A stretch of DNA of 64,000 nucleotides from Parelaphostrongylus tenuis (GCA_019055375.1 JAHQIW010000263.1:177133-241132), one strand, 5' to 3'. Positions 23,906 to 35,744 are shown, numbered from the stretch's first letter. Notes: a model not told the origin generated them from the sequence alone. Numbers and translations are program-made.

Positions 23906-24619
23906 GGAATTGACACTGAATACGCTTGTCTTCTAAAATATCTCTAAATACTACTCTACTTGTGCCTGCCCTCTCATAAAAGATAGAGAATAAAAGTCAT
24001 TACCAGAGCAAGACTATATAGAAACCGCATAACGATGCGTCCTTTGAGCGATGAAAGCCGCTTAAGTGTCTGCCCCTCTCTAGGATAAGGATTTGTTAGT
24101 ACAGGGTCCAAATTATCCGATGATGACGTGAATACAGAGGATACTCATAGTAGGGAAGTTTGACAGCGTATACCATCAGCACTGCTCTTTGAAATTGGAA
24201 ACCGATGCTGACAAGTCTTAGTAAAGCTGATGAGCTCACACTTGGTTCGATGTCTGCTAGAAAAGGCGGTTAAAGGAAAAAGTAAAAATGAAAAGCACAG
24301 CAAACCGCCGAGTACTGAGGTAGTAATGCACGACTCCTTGATTATGATTCTGATTCACCAAGAAAATTTTTATGAAAGGAAACGGTAACAGAACATTTCC
24401 GGTAATTCAATAGTGGTATACCAAAAGTGATCGATGTCAATTATTCCAAGCTGGTAAGTTTCCTCTTTCATGTTCACCGAGTGAGAATAATACTGTTGGC
24501 GACTAGTATTCACCGCTTTGAATCTTATTTACTGCCTCTCCTATTTTCATGACAAGGTACGATTCAGAATTTGACCAAGTACGACCGGTAAGGCTAAAAC
24601 ATGGCTAAGAGAAAGGTAA

Positions 24620-24730
24620 CACAAGGGCATTGGTGGTCAAAGTGTAACACGTAAGCATCCAGATAGGGTGATCGCAGATTTCAATCCGTTGAAACACCGG
24701 ATTCTCATCGTATCTCCGCATTCTTGTCGT
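24620..24730 (+). repeat. decayed tRNA-like sequence
   Basis: Matches to A and B boxes (tggtcaaagtgtaacacgtaagc, then gatttcaatccgtt) with a trailing tctcatcgtatctccgcattc that resembles the tail at 48040-48060. It is probably a tRNA-derived repeat. Confidence 0.35.
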
Positions 24731-24830
24731 ATTCACTGCGATTATTCATTTTATTATTAGGAATTCCCAGCATCAACTGATTGTTTATCATCTCTTTCAT
24801 CAGATGATGGACTCCACATAAACTTGCGTA

Positions 24831-24989
24831 CTAACTTTTATGTCCCGTTTTCCTCACTCCAACCATAATTTGTGGTTTGTCAAGTGGTTGCTTCTTGATA
24901 AGGAAGATAATTTCAAACTTTTGATCGACATCCAAGGTGAGAAGATCAGAAAATGACACCAACTCAAGAAAGCCTCTCTCTCTATTCAC
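24831..24989 (-). CDS. probable last exon, unknown protein
   Basis: A strong acceptor (ctttcag) on the - strand is followed by 53 in-frame codons ending in TAG. The predicted peptide begins VNRERGFLELVSF and contains a regular alternation of hydrophobic and charged residues (LDVDQKFEIIFLIKKQPL) with a basic end. A longer ATG frame overlaps it upstream but runs through a hammerhead-element fragment (25078-25125), so I restrict the call to the part after the acceptor. Upstream exons were not found. Family unknown. Confidence 0.4.
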   Translation of the reverse strand: MNRERGFLELVSFSDLLTLDVDQKFEIIFLIKKQPLDKPQIMVGVRKTGHKS

Positions 24990-25077
24990 CTGAAAGCCAA
25001 GGAGAAGCGATGAAATCGATGCTCTTTTTATTGTATAGTGCAGCGCACAAACGTACAACGCAGTGTAGAAATATAGT

Positions 25078-25125
25078 AAATTACATGACATGCGTGGTTC
25101 AAAAAAGATTTTATGGCATATAGTG
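25078..25125 (-). repeat. family 1 hammerhead element fragment
   Basis: A 48-bp end piece (acatgacatgcgtggttcaa then attttatggcata), without the ribozyme. Confidence 0.65.
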
Positions 25126-25654
25126 AAATATTTAAGAGGAGAGAAGCACAACATGGTGCGGTTTCTCTCAACTATTAATATTGCTATTTCATTCTTAATA
25201 CTCGATTGTAGCAAACAAATAATTAACTGAATAATAACTGATTTCATTTGTTAGAAAAGGTCCAGCAAAAGGTTCTTTTGAAAAAATCCTTTCCGACAGC
25301 GCAAAAGTACCTAATTACGCCTAGATGAGTAGATTCGCTTGACTTTTGTTTCTATTCGATGCGTGGATCCAGAGGTTTTCAGAGAAATGCGTTCAACATA
25401 AATCAAATGTCGCGTGTTTATAAGTGAATAGCGATGTATAGTCAACCAGAAATCTTTTAGTCAACCGCTTCAGCGAAGGCACGATGTAATACATTTATGT
25501 ACCAGGTAAAGGAAAAAATTTTCTAACAGCTGCAAAAAATCAAGTCTTATGTTTGTTTTGCACAATATCGATGATTGTAAATTCATGAGAACGCCTCAGA
25601 AATGTTTCCATGAGGAAATCCCACAGCACGCTAGTTATAAAATATCCGACATTG

Positions 25655-25985
25655 ACTCGTCGAAAACGTGCACTGTTTCAGCAAGACAAAGCTAAACCTT
25701 ACACCGCAAAGACGACTAAGGAAAAGTCTAATGATTAAAGGGAGTCGAGGTCTTGCTGCACCCAACCAACAGTCTAAATGCTGAGCCGTCCGATTATGGA
25801 CCAATTTCCGCTGCTATGGAACAGTTCCTGTGTGGATGCTGATTTGAGCAATTTGATCAAGCCAGGAGTTTTTTCGATTTGAAGCCCAAGAACGGCGATT
25901 TCGAGCAGATCCAGAAGCATGCAGATCGTTGGCAGGAGACAGTGGGTAACGACGACCTTTATTTCGAAGAATCATTATTGCTGTG
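25655..25985 (+). pseudogene. mariner transposase, C-terminal remnant
   Basis: The + strand frames give LFQQDKAKPYTAKTTKEKS, in which the catalytic aspartate of the QQDN block is kept but the asparagine is K. In other frames it then reads FEQIQKHADRWQETV and DDLYFEE, the usual mariner C-terminus. There are several stops and frameshifts. It is a different copy from the 6-kb remnant, with a better-preserved end. Confidence 0.75.
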
Positions 25986-26090
25986 TTCAACTGATTTTAT
26001 GTATAAACTTTGAAGTCTCTTCTATCGATTACAGACCCGCTCAAAATGATATAATCTAATAAGATATTACTTTTTGAGCTGATAGGTCTA

Positions 26091-26137
26091 GTGGTGTACA
26101 CGCGCCTGTTTCGTCCTATTAGCACTCATCGTACCAC
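26091..26137 (-). ncRNA. hammerhead ribozyme motif, family 5, core damaged
   Basis: On the - strand: GGTGGTAC-GATGA (one base short of CTGATGA), stem II near GTGC-TAATA-GGAC, GAAA, CAGGCGCGTG, then the TACACCAC side of stem I. The deletion in the core predicts an inactive copy. Confidence 0.6.
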
Positions 26138-26344
26138 CCTCCCTTATCAGATTATATCATTTTGAGCGGGTTTATAAAAAGCGGTCGATAGAAGAGGTTT
26201 TATCCGTTATAACAGCTACGTACTCGACTGCCGGTCAGCACAATGTCAAGTAAGTACATCACCTGACTTGGGATGATTTCTTACTCGACGCCAACTCCTT
26301 TAGAGGATTATTTATCTTTAGGGGATTGGCTGAACCGAGGGAAG

Positions 26345-26392
26345 GTGACTCTGATGAGTCCCAATAGGATGAAACAGGCGCCTGTATACCAG
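26345..26392 (+). ncRNA. hammerhead ribozyme motif, family 5
   Basis: CTGATGA (26351-26357), stem II GTCC-CAATA-GGAT, GAAA (26371-26374), then the 10-nt palindrome CAGGCGCCTG and TA. The catalytic core is intact. Stem I is poorly matched in this copy (GTGACT against TACCAG). The stem II and loop resemble the schistosome hammerhead; the similarity may be convergent. Confidence 0.7.
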
Positions 26393-26487
26393 TAGACCTA
26401 TCAGCTCGAAACATGTAATATCCCTAACAGATTATAAATTTTTGAACTTTCACTGGATGTTTAGGAACTTCTTCCTCAATCTAATGC

Positions 26488-26706
26488 AATAATGTGAGTG
26501 ATATGCAGAACTTTGGAGGTGAGAGAGAATCAAATCCGAACTCTACTCTTTCCGGTAGCGCGCGCTAACCAATTGCACCATTGGCGCTCCTGTTCAGCTA
26601 TCACTCGTTCTGCGGACACAAGGCATTGATCTGTCAACTACCAACCGTGAAAAGCGAGTTCGATTACCAACTGACGTCCAAAGTTTTGCACATCACTCAA
26701 CATCAA
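26488..26706. mobile_element. tRNA-derived foldback element, copy 5
   Basis: The left arm (26488-26612) has a tRNA-like core on - (aatggtgcaattggttagcg, B box ggatttgattc). The right arm (26645-26706) keeps only the B box (gagttcgattacc) and the end motif ttttgcacatcactcaac. Confidence 0.6.
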
Positions 26707-27231
26707 CGCATATGATTAATGATTGGCCATGTGGAGTGATTATGTAGTAAAATGAAACGCCTCTGAAACATGTTATTCACTTGTAGAGCAGCATAATGCT
26801 TGCTCATAGGTTTAGCTAAGAAAAAATCTGACAGTGTGACAATCAGATGTGCGAATGCAAGTGTATTGACATCATTGCACAGTGATACGTTGATGAATAT
26901 AGAGGGTCATGGGTGACGACATTGTTTGAAGTGTAGACAGTTCAAATGATTACCATGGCTTTTCGAATTTGATATTATCGGAGCCGAGCGTTGAACGATT
27001 TCTGACTTCTTGGCAACTGCAGAAGTACTGTATCTTCCTTCAGTGCACTACCAATTGAGCATCACTTATTATATCATCTTTAGAAGCATTGTCAAAGACA
27101 GTTCCACCTTTTTTCGAGGATTTTTTTGAAAAAGAAGTTACTCAGTAGTATACAAAGACTTCCAATGAGATACAGAATGATCTAAATCAGCGAATTTATC
27201 TAGCCGTTAGCAAACCCTTTGAATCTATCAA

Positions 27232-27268
27232 GTCACCTGTTTCGGCCTTTTAGCCTCGTCGGTAGCAC
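27232..27268 (-). ncRNA. hammerhead motif, family 2, decayed
   Basis: On the - strand: GTGCTA, CCGACGA (T to C in the core), stem II GGC-TAAAA-GCC, GAAAC; the 3' side of stem I is missing. Predicted inactive. Confidence 0.6.
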
Positions 27269-27417
27269 GGTGTCTTTTGTATGAGCCAATCCTTTGTAAG
27301 GGATATATCCCGTAGGATATGAAGGAATCGACAACGACGATATTACACTGCGCGAGCATTCTTTTATATGTAGGGGATATATCCCCTAACAAGGGATTGG
27401 CCCAAACGAAAGGCGCC

Positions 27418-27461
27418 GTGCCACTGATGGTGGCTGAAAGGCCGAAACATTTATCTAGCAC
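27418..27461 (+). ncRNA. hammerhead motif, family 2, nearly intact
   Basis: GTGCCA, CTGATGG (last core A is G), stem II GGC-TGAAA-GCC, GAAA, CATTTATC, TAGCAC. Stem I matches except one pair. The core G at the last position of CTGATGA should impair cleavage. Confidence 0.7.
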
Positions 27462-27509
27462 TTTATAAGTCCTAATAAAGGCTTGAAATATGCTGTCAGA
27501 ATGTATTAA

Positions 27510-29040
27510 TTTTAAGGCAAGTCTTAAAAAAAAGTCGAATTCAAGTCTAAGAGCATGTGGTTTATAAAAGTTTGACTGCATCTTTCTGCTGACATGACGT
27601 ATTAATACGCTTGTTCAAGCTTTCCCCTTGACTTTTGATTTCCTTCTGAACTCCTAAGTCATCCATGAACGGAACTCTCCATTCTGTACTCTGAAATCAT
27701 CAGTCATGTGTCATAATGCTACAGAATGCGTAACTACCACAGAATTATAATGTTCATTGGTTTCCGGTCAGATTAGGTGGGTTACTACGTCGAAATCCTA
27801 TCGTGATCGAATGATGACTGTTCAATATCAAAACAATATTGAAACAATATTAACCGAAAACGAAATAAATCGATCAGAACGATTATTGCAGAGCATTCAG
27901 ATTTATTTGAACTATACTGTACCATAACTGCAAGCAGAACGTTGGCGATGAACATATTGAAAGTGAAAAACGTCGATAATCATAATAGAATGGTGGCTCT
28001 TGATAGACAAACACTGTTCGTCATTAGCTTTTCATAGAGAGCACTGATCAGTTGCAAAACAAATCTCGAGCTTGTTTTCAACTTTTATTCGGTCAGATAG
28101 CGAGAGTGAACTAGCCGAGTAAAAAAACTACAATATTCTAGTGCTAGCTGAAAACATCAAGGAGATGAATTGATCATTCACGGCAAGGTTAAGTGAAATT
28201 CGACATAGTAAATAGCAGCTATATCAGTCATATCATCCAGAGTCCTATCTTTCACTTCGTTAAAAGATCGTTAAGAGCCATTTGAGAATAATCAAAGCAT
28301 AACTTTGATCGACAGTGGATCAGAAGACCGATCAAGCTTCTTTTCGAGTCGATGGAGAATGATGTATCTGATGTAATAAGATTAATGAAAAAATCGTTTA
28401 GGCCCAACAACAGTCGAATATCCTGTAAGGGGTAAAAGTGTTCGTTCCCCAAGGAAATGGGCATCTGGACCTTCAGAACGATGAGTGGTATAGGTTTGTT
28501 TCTGTTGGGAAATGGAAACATAATGAGCGTTTTCAATACAGTCTTCAGTCGGCGAAATGAAGCACTACAAGTTATTCAGTAACTTTGCGTATTCTCAGGA
28601 TCGAGTTTGTCTCAGTTCTGACTCAGATCAATAAATTGAAAAAAAAGTTGGGTGCGGGGAAAACCTGCTTCCAATGCATCCGAAATTCAGTTTGGGATTT
28701 TGTCACTGCTGTTATGGAAGTGTCTGGTTGACTAAATTGCACAGCAAATAGCGCTGAGAAGCGAAATGCACCTGGAACGTCACCTGCTGTGACTACTCCT
28801 TTGACGACTGTTAATACACCATTGTGTCCGTATCGTCCATTCAGATTGAGCCTTCTAGAACACTTGTTCAAAACCCAATAAACTCCTTTAGAACCTTGTC
28901 CCACATTTTGGATCGAAGAATAGAACGTTGATCTCAAAAAATAATTCGTCGCTTCAAAACTGGTCGATGGACAATAAAATCAGTACCAATTCCACTGAGA
29001 TGACCAATTACGCTGTGAATGGTTTACTGACAAAAGATCA
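27510..29040. other. intergenic, open frames without support
   Basis: Two - strand frames of about 95-105 codons (28252-28536, 28623-28937) are present but lack splice context or any recognisable family. I do not call them genes. Confidence 0.3.
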
Positions 29041-29085
29041 AGTAAATAGTACAAAAATAATGATAGTTTATATCGTTGAAAGAGT

Positions 29086-29190
29086 GGAAGGAGAGTGTGG
29101 TTTAATGGTAAGACGCGCCCTCGGTATGGGTGAAACGCGGTTTTAGCTCCTGCCTGATGTCGATTGTTTTGCATATCACTCTGTACTCTG
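29086..29190 (+). mobile_element. tRNA-derived repeat, single arm
   Basis: gtgtggtttaatggtaagac (A-box region), gggtgaaacgcggttttagctcc (decayed B box), then the family end ttttgcatatcactc. Confidence 0.55.
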
Positions 29191-29533
29191 AGATATGTAT
29201 AGAATTAGTCTTATTTATACCTAACAAAGGAGAAAACAATAGATTCTTTGCGAACTTTTTTGGTTTATTTTTATTTTTATAGAATATTTTGTTTCGTTTA
29301 CATAAAGCCGTATAGAAGAGCTCTACAAAAAGTGATTGTTGGCTTTTATTGTTTAGTAATTCCTCCGGCTAACATTAATGGCCGATCATGCGTCCGTTTT
29401 GGCAAGAAAAAATGTTTTGGAATGTTTACAGATGATCATAAATGGAATGGAAACAGACACCTGCCAAAACAAGGCCAGTTAGTGGTGGGGAGAAACTTTA
29501 TACGATAAGTTCAAATGCTGAATTTACGTGGTG

Positions 29534-29840
29534 CTAGATCATAACGTTGTCCAGCCCGCAAATAAATCCAGAATTCGCCCTTATCCACGAATAAGAAGCT
29601 GCACGAATCAGAGGAATGTAGGAAACGTTCATGAATTTTGTGACTGGTGAAGCAAACCAGTAGGGTGAAAGCATGTCGATCAATTTGGCGATAAAATTCC
29701 ATGTGCCATAGACGATGACAGGACCGGCGCTCGGCGTCGGCGTGTGATTCATCCATAACGGATCAGCGTTGGAACAAATCGACATCCATCCCATTGTGGT
29801 TGATAGTATAATATGATGTTGATGAGGATTCCACTGAACG
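29534..29840 (-). CDS. possible exon, membrane-protein-like
   Basis: After a candidate acceptor (acgttcag) the - strand stays open for about 100 codons from WNPHQHHIIL to a TAG at 29534. The peptide has aromatic hydrophobic segments (VIVYGTWNFIAKLIDML and FASPVTKFMNVSYIPLI) that could be membrane helices, and one NHT glycosylation-type site. No family recognised. An overlapping frame on the same strand (29749-29982) is also open, so the choice of frame is not certain. Confidence 0.35.
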
Positions 29841-30246
29841 TTTCCAGTATTTGGATTTGATCAATCCGTTTTTTGCCCATGAGATATTGACGATCGGATG
29901 CGAGCGACTGAAACACTTCATAAAACTTCAACTTACCCCTGAGACGGTAGATAACCAGTCCACTCGAATGTGCCTTTGACATAAAACTGTCACGTCATAG
30001 TGTTAATGTATGAGATGAAAATTGACTTAACACGACATGAATGCAGTGAAAAATCCTTGCTGAACGAATACAACAGAAAACTGAAAGAAAAGGAAGTTGG
30101 TCCAGTAGTTTCATTTCGACTTCAATTTTGGAGTTACAAATTTTTTTGGTATACCTCAATGAACACCACTATGCGTATTAACGTTCGTAGAGATCTCGTT
30201 ACTTCTTCTAAATGGCTCACTATAATATGTGAGTGAGAGCAGCACA

Positions 30247-33200
30247 ATGGTAGAAACGTTGCCTAATAAGAAACAAAAGAACGTGGTGCGACCTCGTCTC
30301 AAGGCCTTCCATCCCTATGGTGTTGAGAAACTGCTGTCAGACCTACTTGGAAGAGCTTCACCGAACGAACAGAGGTGAGCGATCGCTTGTGGTGAAATTC
30401 AGGAAACCAACGCTGTTCTGGAATTGGCTTGGAAATTTGACTATTATTCAATGTCATTTATAATGAATACCGAAATCATTGAACAAAGCGCACTCCGTAC
30501 GAAAATTTTAAGACTTTAATGATTGACGTTCATAAGAAAAACTTATTGAAAAAGAGATGCGCTAAGAATCCGCGGAATCGGTACAGCATAAGATGTCAAT
30601 CCATGTAAAAAAATTTAAATATGGGGAAGCAGGTGGCGTGGTGATTAGAGGTAAAGCGCTACACATCCGTGCTCTTTGGCTCGATTTCTTGGTAAGCTGA
30701 CAAAGCCACCGTCCGTCCTTGATTAGCAATATGACTACAGATTTGTCAGGGAGGGCAAAAACAGTTGTTACGTCTGTTGGCCATCATAAATCGTTAACCA
30801 AAAATGCATTCAATCATCTTCACGATGCTCGATGAATTCAAATGTTTGACACATTCCTAGCGGATAGTTCGGCGCTGAATTTATATGTCTTCTTACCTCG
30901 ATCAAAAGCCTCCTCAAATTAAAAGCTAATATAGTCAGCTTACGGATTTATCAAGAAAATCTGGTAACATTGATCACCCGAATATGCGGTGATCAAATTT
31001 CGTCCAACGTCTGCTAATAAACCCAAATAATTGAATGATACTGATTTTGAGTAGGTACAGAATAGTTTTGAGTGGGACAAATACAAAGTCATATTTCTAG
31101 GAATATGGCTGTAAACATATCATTGTTATTGTGACATCAACAGGTTGATTCTAAACCTAAAGTCTAAGCTATTCACTTCAGTGAAGAACAACGATGTCCT
31201 GTTGAGACAATTTCTTCGATCAGTGATCTGTCATTTTTAAGTCAGACACAGCCAAGTCTTCAACTCCTAGTACTGAGAAAGGTCGGGTGCACCTTGACGG
31301 AAACCACACAGAATCCACGAAAACTGATGGGAGCTATAGCCAGCACGAACTGTGGTTATTTAAGGTTTACTCAGCATTGTTGAAAAGACTCTTGGGAAAT
31401 CAACGGACTCATATTTGCAACTCCGAAATGCTTGCTAATATTTAGTAATGATTCCATCGACATTCATCCTGAACATGACCCAGCGTATGATTCTAAGTGT
31501 TCAATTGCGGAAAATTAGCTTTAGTGAACAAATTTTACTCGAATTTTCTTTCAACCTATCCGGCCTGGCGAAGGTGAATCAATGAGATATATATAAAGGA
31601 TTGGAAATCCATAGTAATACTTGAGAAAGTTGAAGGAATAGGGGTTCCTCTATTAATCAGCGATTTTCTACATTATTTTTTTTATCGGAGAACGGAACTG
31701 GAAAAGCGCTGGCCCTATTTTTCAAAGAGGAATGAGCTCAACCGTAATTCTATAAATCGCTTTAATCTTAGCCTAAAAGTAGGTTAACATATCACAAACA
31801 AACTATTGCATCAGGGCCTGGCGATTGGATAATTCATCTAATAATGAAAATTTCGAGAAATATTTCGAATGGAAAGAAAGATAGGGAAGGCAAAAATATA
31901 TAGACCTCATTAACAAATTTCAGACTAAGGCGTATGTTAAGGTTGCACTGAAAAACTAGGAAAGGAAAAAATTTTTCTAAACATAGAGACTGTATATTTC
32001 CTAACTGAAGGGAAACGATTGAAACCAACTTTCACTGCTTTTTTAACGTGATAATGAGCGCACTATGAGTGAAAAAAAAGATGTCCAGCACTTACACATG
32101 GAAAACGTAGTACAGTTGGGACTAGTTTTCAGAGCTTCATGGGAGGCGGTATGACCGTAACACGGCAGACTACCGGCGCTCTGGTGGCGGCGATGGCGAT
32201 TCAATCGTGTTGACGTCGATTTAGTCAAACAAATTTGTGATAGTGTTCACAACTGAGACGAATCGATAGACGAAAAGGAAACAATAAAGTCGTTTGTCAC
32301 TTGACTTGCAAAAGAAAACTGCAAAACAACTGACTGAACCGATAGGAACAACGATGACAGCCGATGGACAAATCGGTGTTTCATGCAAAGCAGACGAGTT
32401 AGCGCTGATTTCACTGGATCAGAGATACGGAGGTAGATAGTAGGAGAGAAGGAGAGAGAAAGAGGAATGGAGGATTCCACTGGCAAGCCTCGGATAGGAT
32501 TTACGTCAACGATCACCTGCACGTCCTAGAATCTCGGAAAAAATCCTCAGATGATAACTCACAGAATTTTTCATGAGCAAAGACGAGATTGTTGTTGTTA
32601 TCAATGTTGTTACTGTTGTTATGATCGAGATTGCTTTGTTGTTATTTCGAAATTGTTGCTGGTTCGTTTATCAAATAAAGCAGTAATCGATCAATGTGAA
32701 GGTTAAGAAAAAAAATTGGTCTTAAGAATTTGTGCCATAATATTTGCGTATAATGTTATCAATACAAAAGGAGAGAGACTGCAAAAGTTTACAAAGAAGG
32801 CAATATATGGGAAGAGAGAAAGTAGTAGAAGGAGACTGAGATAGGGAAGGAAGGGAAGCTCTCAAGAGACCTCCTGGTGTCAAACAAAGGATTAACAATG
32901 ACTTTATCAACACTACAATCACTAGCTGTTGAGAATCCTTGAAGACTCTTATCAGGAATTACTAGATAACTATTTTTATGCATAATATCAATTTCGTTGA
33001 AGCAGTGACGTCTGAAAACTTACAGCTCCTTTTATGGTTTTCATGAAATTTACTTTGCATAACGCAAATTAACGTAACAATCTCTTGGAATCTCTATAAT
33101 TTATTAATTGGTAATCGAAAGGTACAAGACAGAAATGTGCATATAACTATAGAAGCAAGAGGAAAGAAGCATCAGACGACCGGTGAAATAAAAATCTATC

Positions 33201-34756
33201 AACTGTCAATCATTTTCTGTCAAAAAAGTTATTGATATAATCCATAATTATTATTTTAAACCACATGTCATGTGCCTGTTAAATGGGCTGTTAGAGCCCA
33301 ATACACGTATTTCGACCTTGACGGTCTCATCAGTCGGGTAGTACCCTTCGTCTTTAGCTAATCTTCTCGGGGTACTCGGTCCCTATAGTAAGAGTTGGCG
33401 ACGGCGAACATTTTACACTGTATGTCAAGTGAAAATATCACTGAACACACAGTGTTGTACACTCGATTGCCTTTAGCTGGTATTCTTATAATATTTATAG
33501 AGCTATTAATTAATGATGAGCTAAGCCTAGAAAAGATTTCTTGGTGGGGAACTCCCTAGAAGTTATGGAGTAAGTTATGACCTCCGGATAACATACAATC
33601 GGTGCTGCAATCGTCAGCGGAAAGCGACAGCATTCAAACACGGTCAGTATATGCACACGTTTGTCGTTTGATGACAACGGTCAGACATCAGACGGAAGAT
33701 GAGCTAAAAGCTCACAAGAACCGTCGCAGTCTCTATGAACAGCTCGACCTCTTAAACCTTCCAGCAATCCATAGGGGCTCTTATGTGATAAGTGTTACCT
33801 CAATTCTAATGAAATATGAACGCTTTGCAAATTAGTGAGCGGACCACCTGGGCTTCTTTAAGACTTCCGTTTTTCTCGAATATTCACTGTCACATTACAA
33901 TGATGCAAAAGCATCATGATAACCATAAAATTCAGGAAGCGTCGATATGCACTTCTTTGGGAAAATTGAGGTTTCAGTATAGTTATTGCCCACTGGACCG
34001 TAATAAACGATGGAATTCTCGACTATCGACAAGATTTCCAATGCAAAATTTCGTCCTTACATATTTTTTCATTTCTCATTCACTACCTAGATAAGTTTTA
34101 CAAGTCATTATGTAAATTTCAACCACAGCGTTGCAATGTAATCAATACTGGTTTACTTACTTACTTAAATACTTAGATGGTTCGTCTTCACTAGATGTGC
34201 GGACCCTAGCACATATTATATGCTGGTCGTGCATACGATATTCATGGTTTCCTAACGTAACCATGCAAGGGCGTTTTCAGTGGGATAATCAACTTCGAGG
34301 TGACGAAGTGGTTTCTTGACAGCATCGCTCTATTGCTCTCGACTTACAAAATTAGACCAAGGCTTAAAACGGATCTAATGAGATTAAGAAAATGTTCCCA
34401 CGGAGCCATAGGTACTGTGGCCACGTACTCTATAGTGTGCTTGCGATACGCCATGAGTTACATCATTCACAATTTCGAGAACTATTCAAAACAGTTTCAA
34501 GCGATTGAGCCATTTGACAATGTGGTCAGTATCAGGCGACTTATGTAAAGCACTGCATAGAATATCTCTCGATAACAAATTCGGGAATGTCGTTGACGAG
34601 TTCAGGATCCATTCTTAGCCTACCTTCGTTGTACATGAGGAATAGTCATCGTCCTTACCTTTCACAGGGTGAGTGCATGCGGATTCTTGGACAAAACCCC
34701 TGAAGTGTCGACTTTTCATGTTAGTAGAATTAATAAAGAGAAATATCAACATCTAA
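30247..34756 (+). CDS. split gene of unknown function (gene 1)
   Basis: First exon 30247-30374: an ATG preceded by an in-frame stop, starting MVETLPNKKQKN and ending at a GTGAGC donor. It may belong to this gene (3.2-kb intron) or to a separate one. Then come exons 33612-33834, 33978-34150, 34195-34225, 34281-34544, 34619-34668 and 34725-34756 (stop TAA). From 33612 on, donors and acceptors agree in phase at every junction (phases 2, 1, 2, 2, 1) and introns are 44-143 nt, which chance would rarely give. The product is mostly helical with many leucines (FLDSIALLLSTYKIRP; LRYAMSYIIHNFENY). No motif or family is recognised. AATAAA lies at 34731. The first acceptor (tcgtcag) is the weakest point. 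Confidence 0.6.
30625..30715 (+). repeat. decayed tRNA-like sequence
   Basis: aggtggcgtggtgattagaggtaaagcgc (A-box-like) and ggctcgatttctt (weak B box). It lies inside the long first intron proposed for gene 1. Confidence 0.35.
30720..33235. other. probable intron, nothing recognised
   Basis: No exon with consistent phase, no RNA gene. It contains a GTT-rich stretch at 32575-32660 (gttgttgttatcaatgttgttactgttg) and a purine-rich gagagaaagagg stretch near 32440. Confidence 0.35.
33240..33500 (-). mobile_element. hammerhead element, family 1, copy c (monomer)
   Basis: One arm only: ccacatgtcatgtg, gggctg, ribozyme, the cgtc...ggcgacggcgaac block, box (complement of tcaagtgaaaatatcactga), gtacactcgattgc. 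There is no inverted partner. It lies in the proposed large intron of gene 1, antisense to it. Confidence 0.75.
33296..33339 (-). ncRNA. hammerhead ribozyme, family 1, core intact
   Basis: On the - strand: ACCCGA, CTGATGA, stem II GACC-GTCAA-GGTC (4 bp), GAAA, TACGTGTA, TTGGGC. Stem I has five of six possible pairs including one G-U. All core positions fit, and cleavage is predicted after GTA. Confidence 0.8.
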
Positions 34757-34791
34757 ATTATTCCATGATAATGGTTCGCCATAGTTACAAA

Positions 34792-35283
34792 TTAACCTGA
34801 GTGAGATAGTATAGCCTCTGAATAGTTAAAGAGGAAGGTTTTGAGGGAAGAACTCTGCTTAATTGGAACCCCATATAAACGATGTCGCCTAGCTACAAAG
34901 CTAGCCGCAGTTATGTAACCAAGCACATCAAATCGAAATGTGATTCCAGTCGTAGACAGCCAATAGCATTCACTAGTCGTTAGAAAAGGTACGAAAAAAA
35001 GCTGAAATGCTCTGCTTGGGTACAAACGAAGGCCCTGTGTGCGTGTAAAAGGTCTCCTGTATCAACATTTGTCATCGATGTGAGGAGAACTACGGAAATT
35101 CTTCGAGTTTATAGCCAGTACGCAAGCGATTGAGGAAATCCGTGACTCTGCCACGTCGTACATTGATGGCACATTGGTCATCGACGGATGAGATTGCAGT
35201 GAGATCGAGATTAAAATGATTGTCGCAAGAACTTCGAAGGAGCTCTACAACCAGTATACGACATGCTGCTCTCCAAGTTCTCA
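34792..35283 (-). CDS. split gene of unknown function (gene 2), 3' part
   Basis: Two exons on the - strand: about 35283-35094 and 35056-34792 (stop TAA 34794-34792). The donor GTAGTT and acceptor gatacag agree in phase, giving a 37-nt intron. The first exon encodes a region with WRAACRILVVELLRSS and a basic C-terminal part (RRGRVTDFLNRLRTGYKL); the second has aromatic-rich segments (AFQLFFVPFLTTSECYWL; RFDVLGYITAASFVARR). Family unknown. The 5' boundary is unresolved: a stop lies just upstream and no good acceptor is visible. It converges on gene 1, with stop codons 35 bp apart. Confidence 0.5.
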
Positions 35284-35299
35284 AACTTCACGGAATAGC

Positions 35300-35740
35300 A
35301 CCTTTTTTACTGCTAATGTGAAAAGTGAGGAAATGGTATAATGTAATTCCAAGAGCTGTTTGTGTTCCACTGGGTTCCATAACAAATGTTATTTAGACAT
35401 GGGCAGTAAGCAAATATGTGCGCAAACAATCATTGTTCGCTTGCATTCGTACAGTCGCATAACAAATGATATAGCAAAAAGTGAAACTGAATTCTATCCC
35501 TCAAAATTTGAACTACCATGTGATAAGTAACTCGAATCAAACCATCATCAATGGGCGACAATCGCAAGAAGTAACAAATCGAAAATGTGCTGAGATTCAC
35601 ATAATTCGTGAAGACGAACCGTAGAACGTTTCGTTCGATTCACGTTGAGAACCGCATCAGACACATTCATCATAAAATCCATTCCATCATCATGCGAGCT
35701 TACACACCATTGTCTAGCTTTCATTTAGTGCTTTCTTTTT
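35300..35740. other. intergenic or intron, nothing recognised
   Basis: No supported feature. The ttcgtgaagacgaaccgt motif at 35609 recurs with one change at 20756. Confidence 0.3.
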
Positions 35741-35744
35741 TCTT

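Larger units (their letters stand above)
26035..26455. mobile_element. hammerhead palindrome, family 5
   Basis: An inner inverted repeat pairs cccgctcaaaatgatataat (26037 on) with its complement ending near 26171. A second arm spans 26320-26450 (aggggattggctgaaccgag, tagacctatcagctcgaaa). Hammerhead motifs sit in opposite orientation at 26091-26137 and 26345-26392. The box catcacctgacttgg at about 26259 matches the conserved upstream box of the other families. No ORF. Confidence 0.7.
27225..27500. mobile_element. hammerhead palindrome, family 2, copy a
   Basis: The arms contain tgagccaatcctttgtaagggatatatccc (left) and its near complement ggggatatatcccctaacaa / gggattggccc (right), with hammerheads in opposite orientation. 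The centre is near 27340. It lacks the conserved upstream box, so it is an internally deleted copy. Confidence 0.7.

Noticed and set aside
24831..25247. 138-codon single ORF
   Set aside because: The N-terminal two thirds run through a hammerhead-element fragment; only the part after a strong acceptor is kept as an exon.
28252..28937. Two - strand ORFs of 94 and 104 codons
   Set aside because: No motif, no splice context; lengths are compatible with chance.
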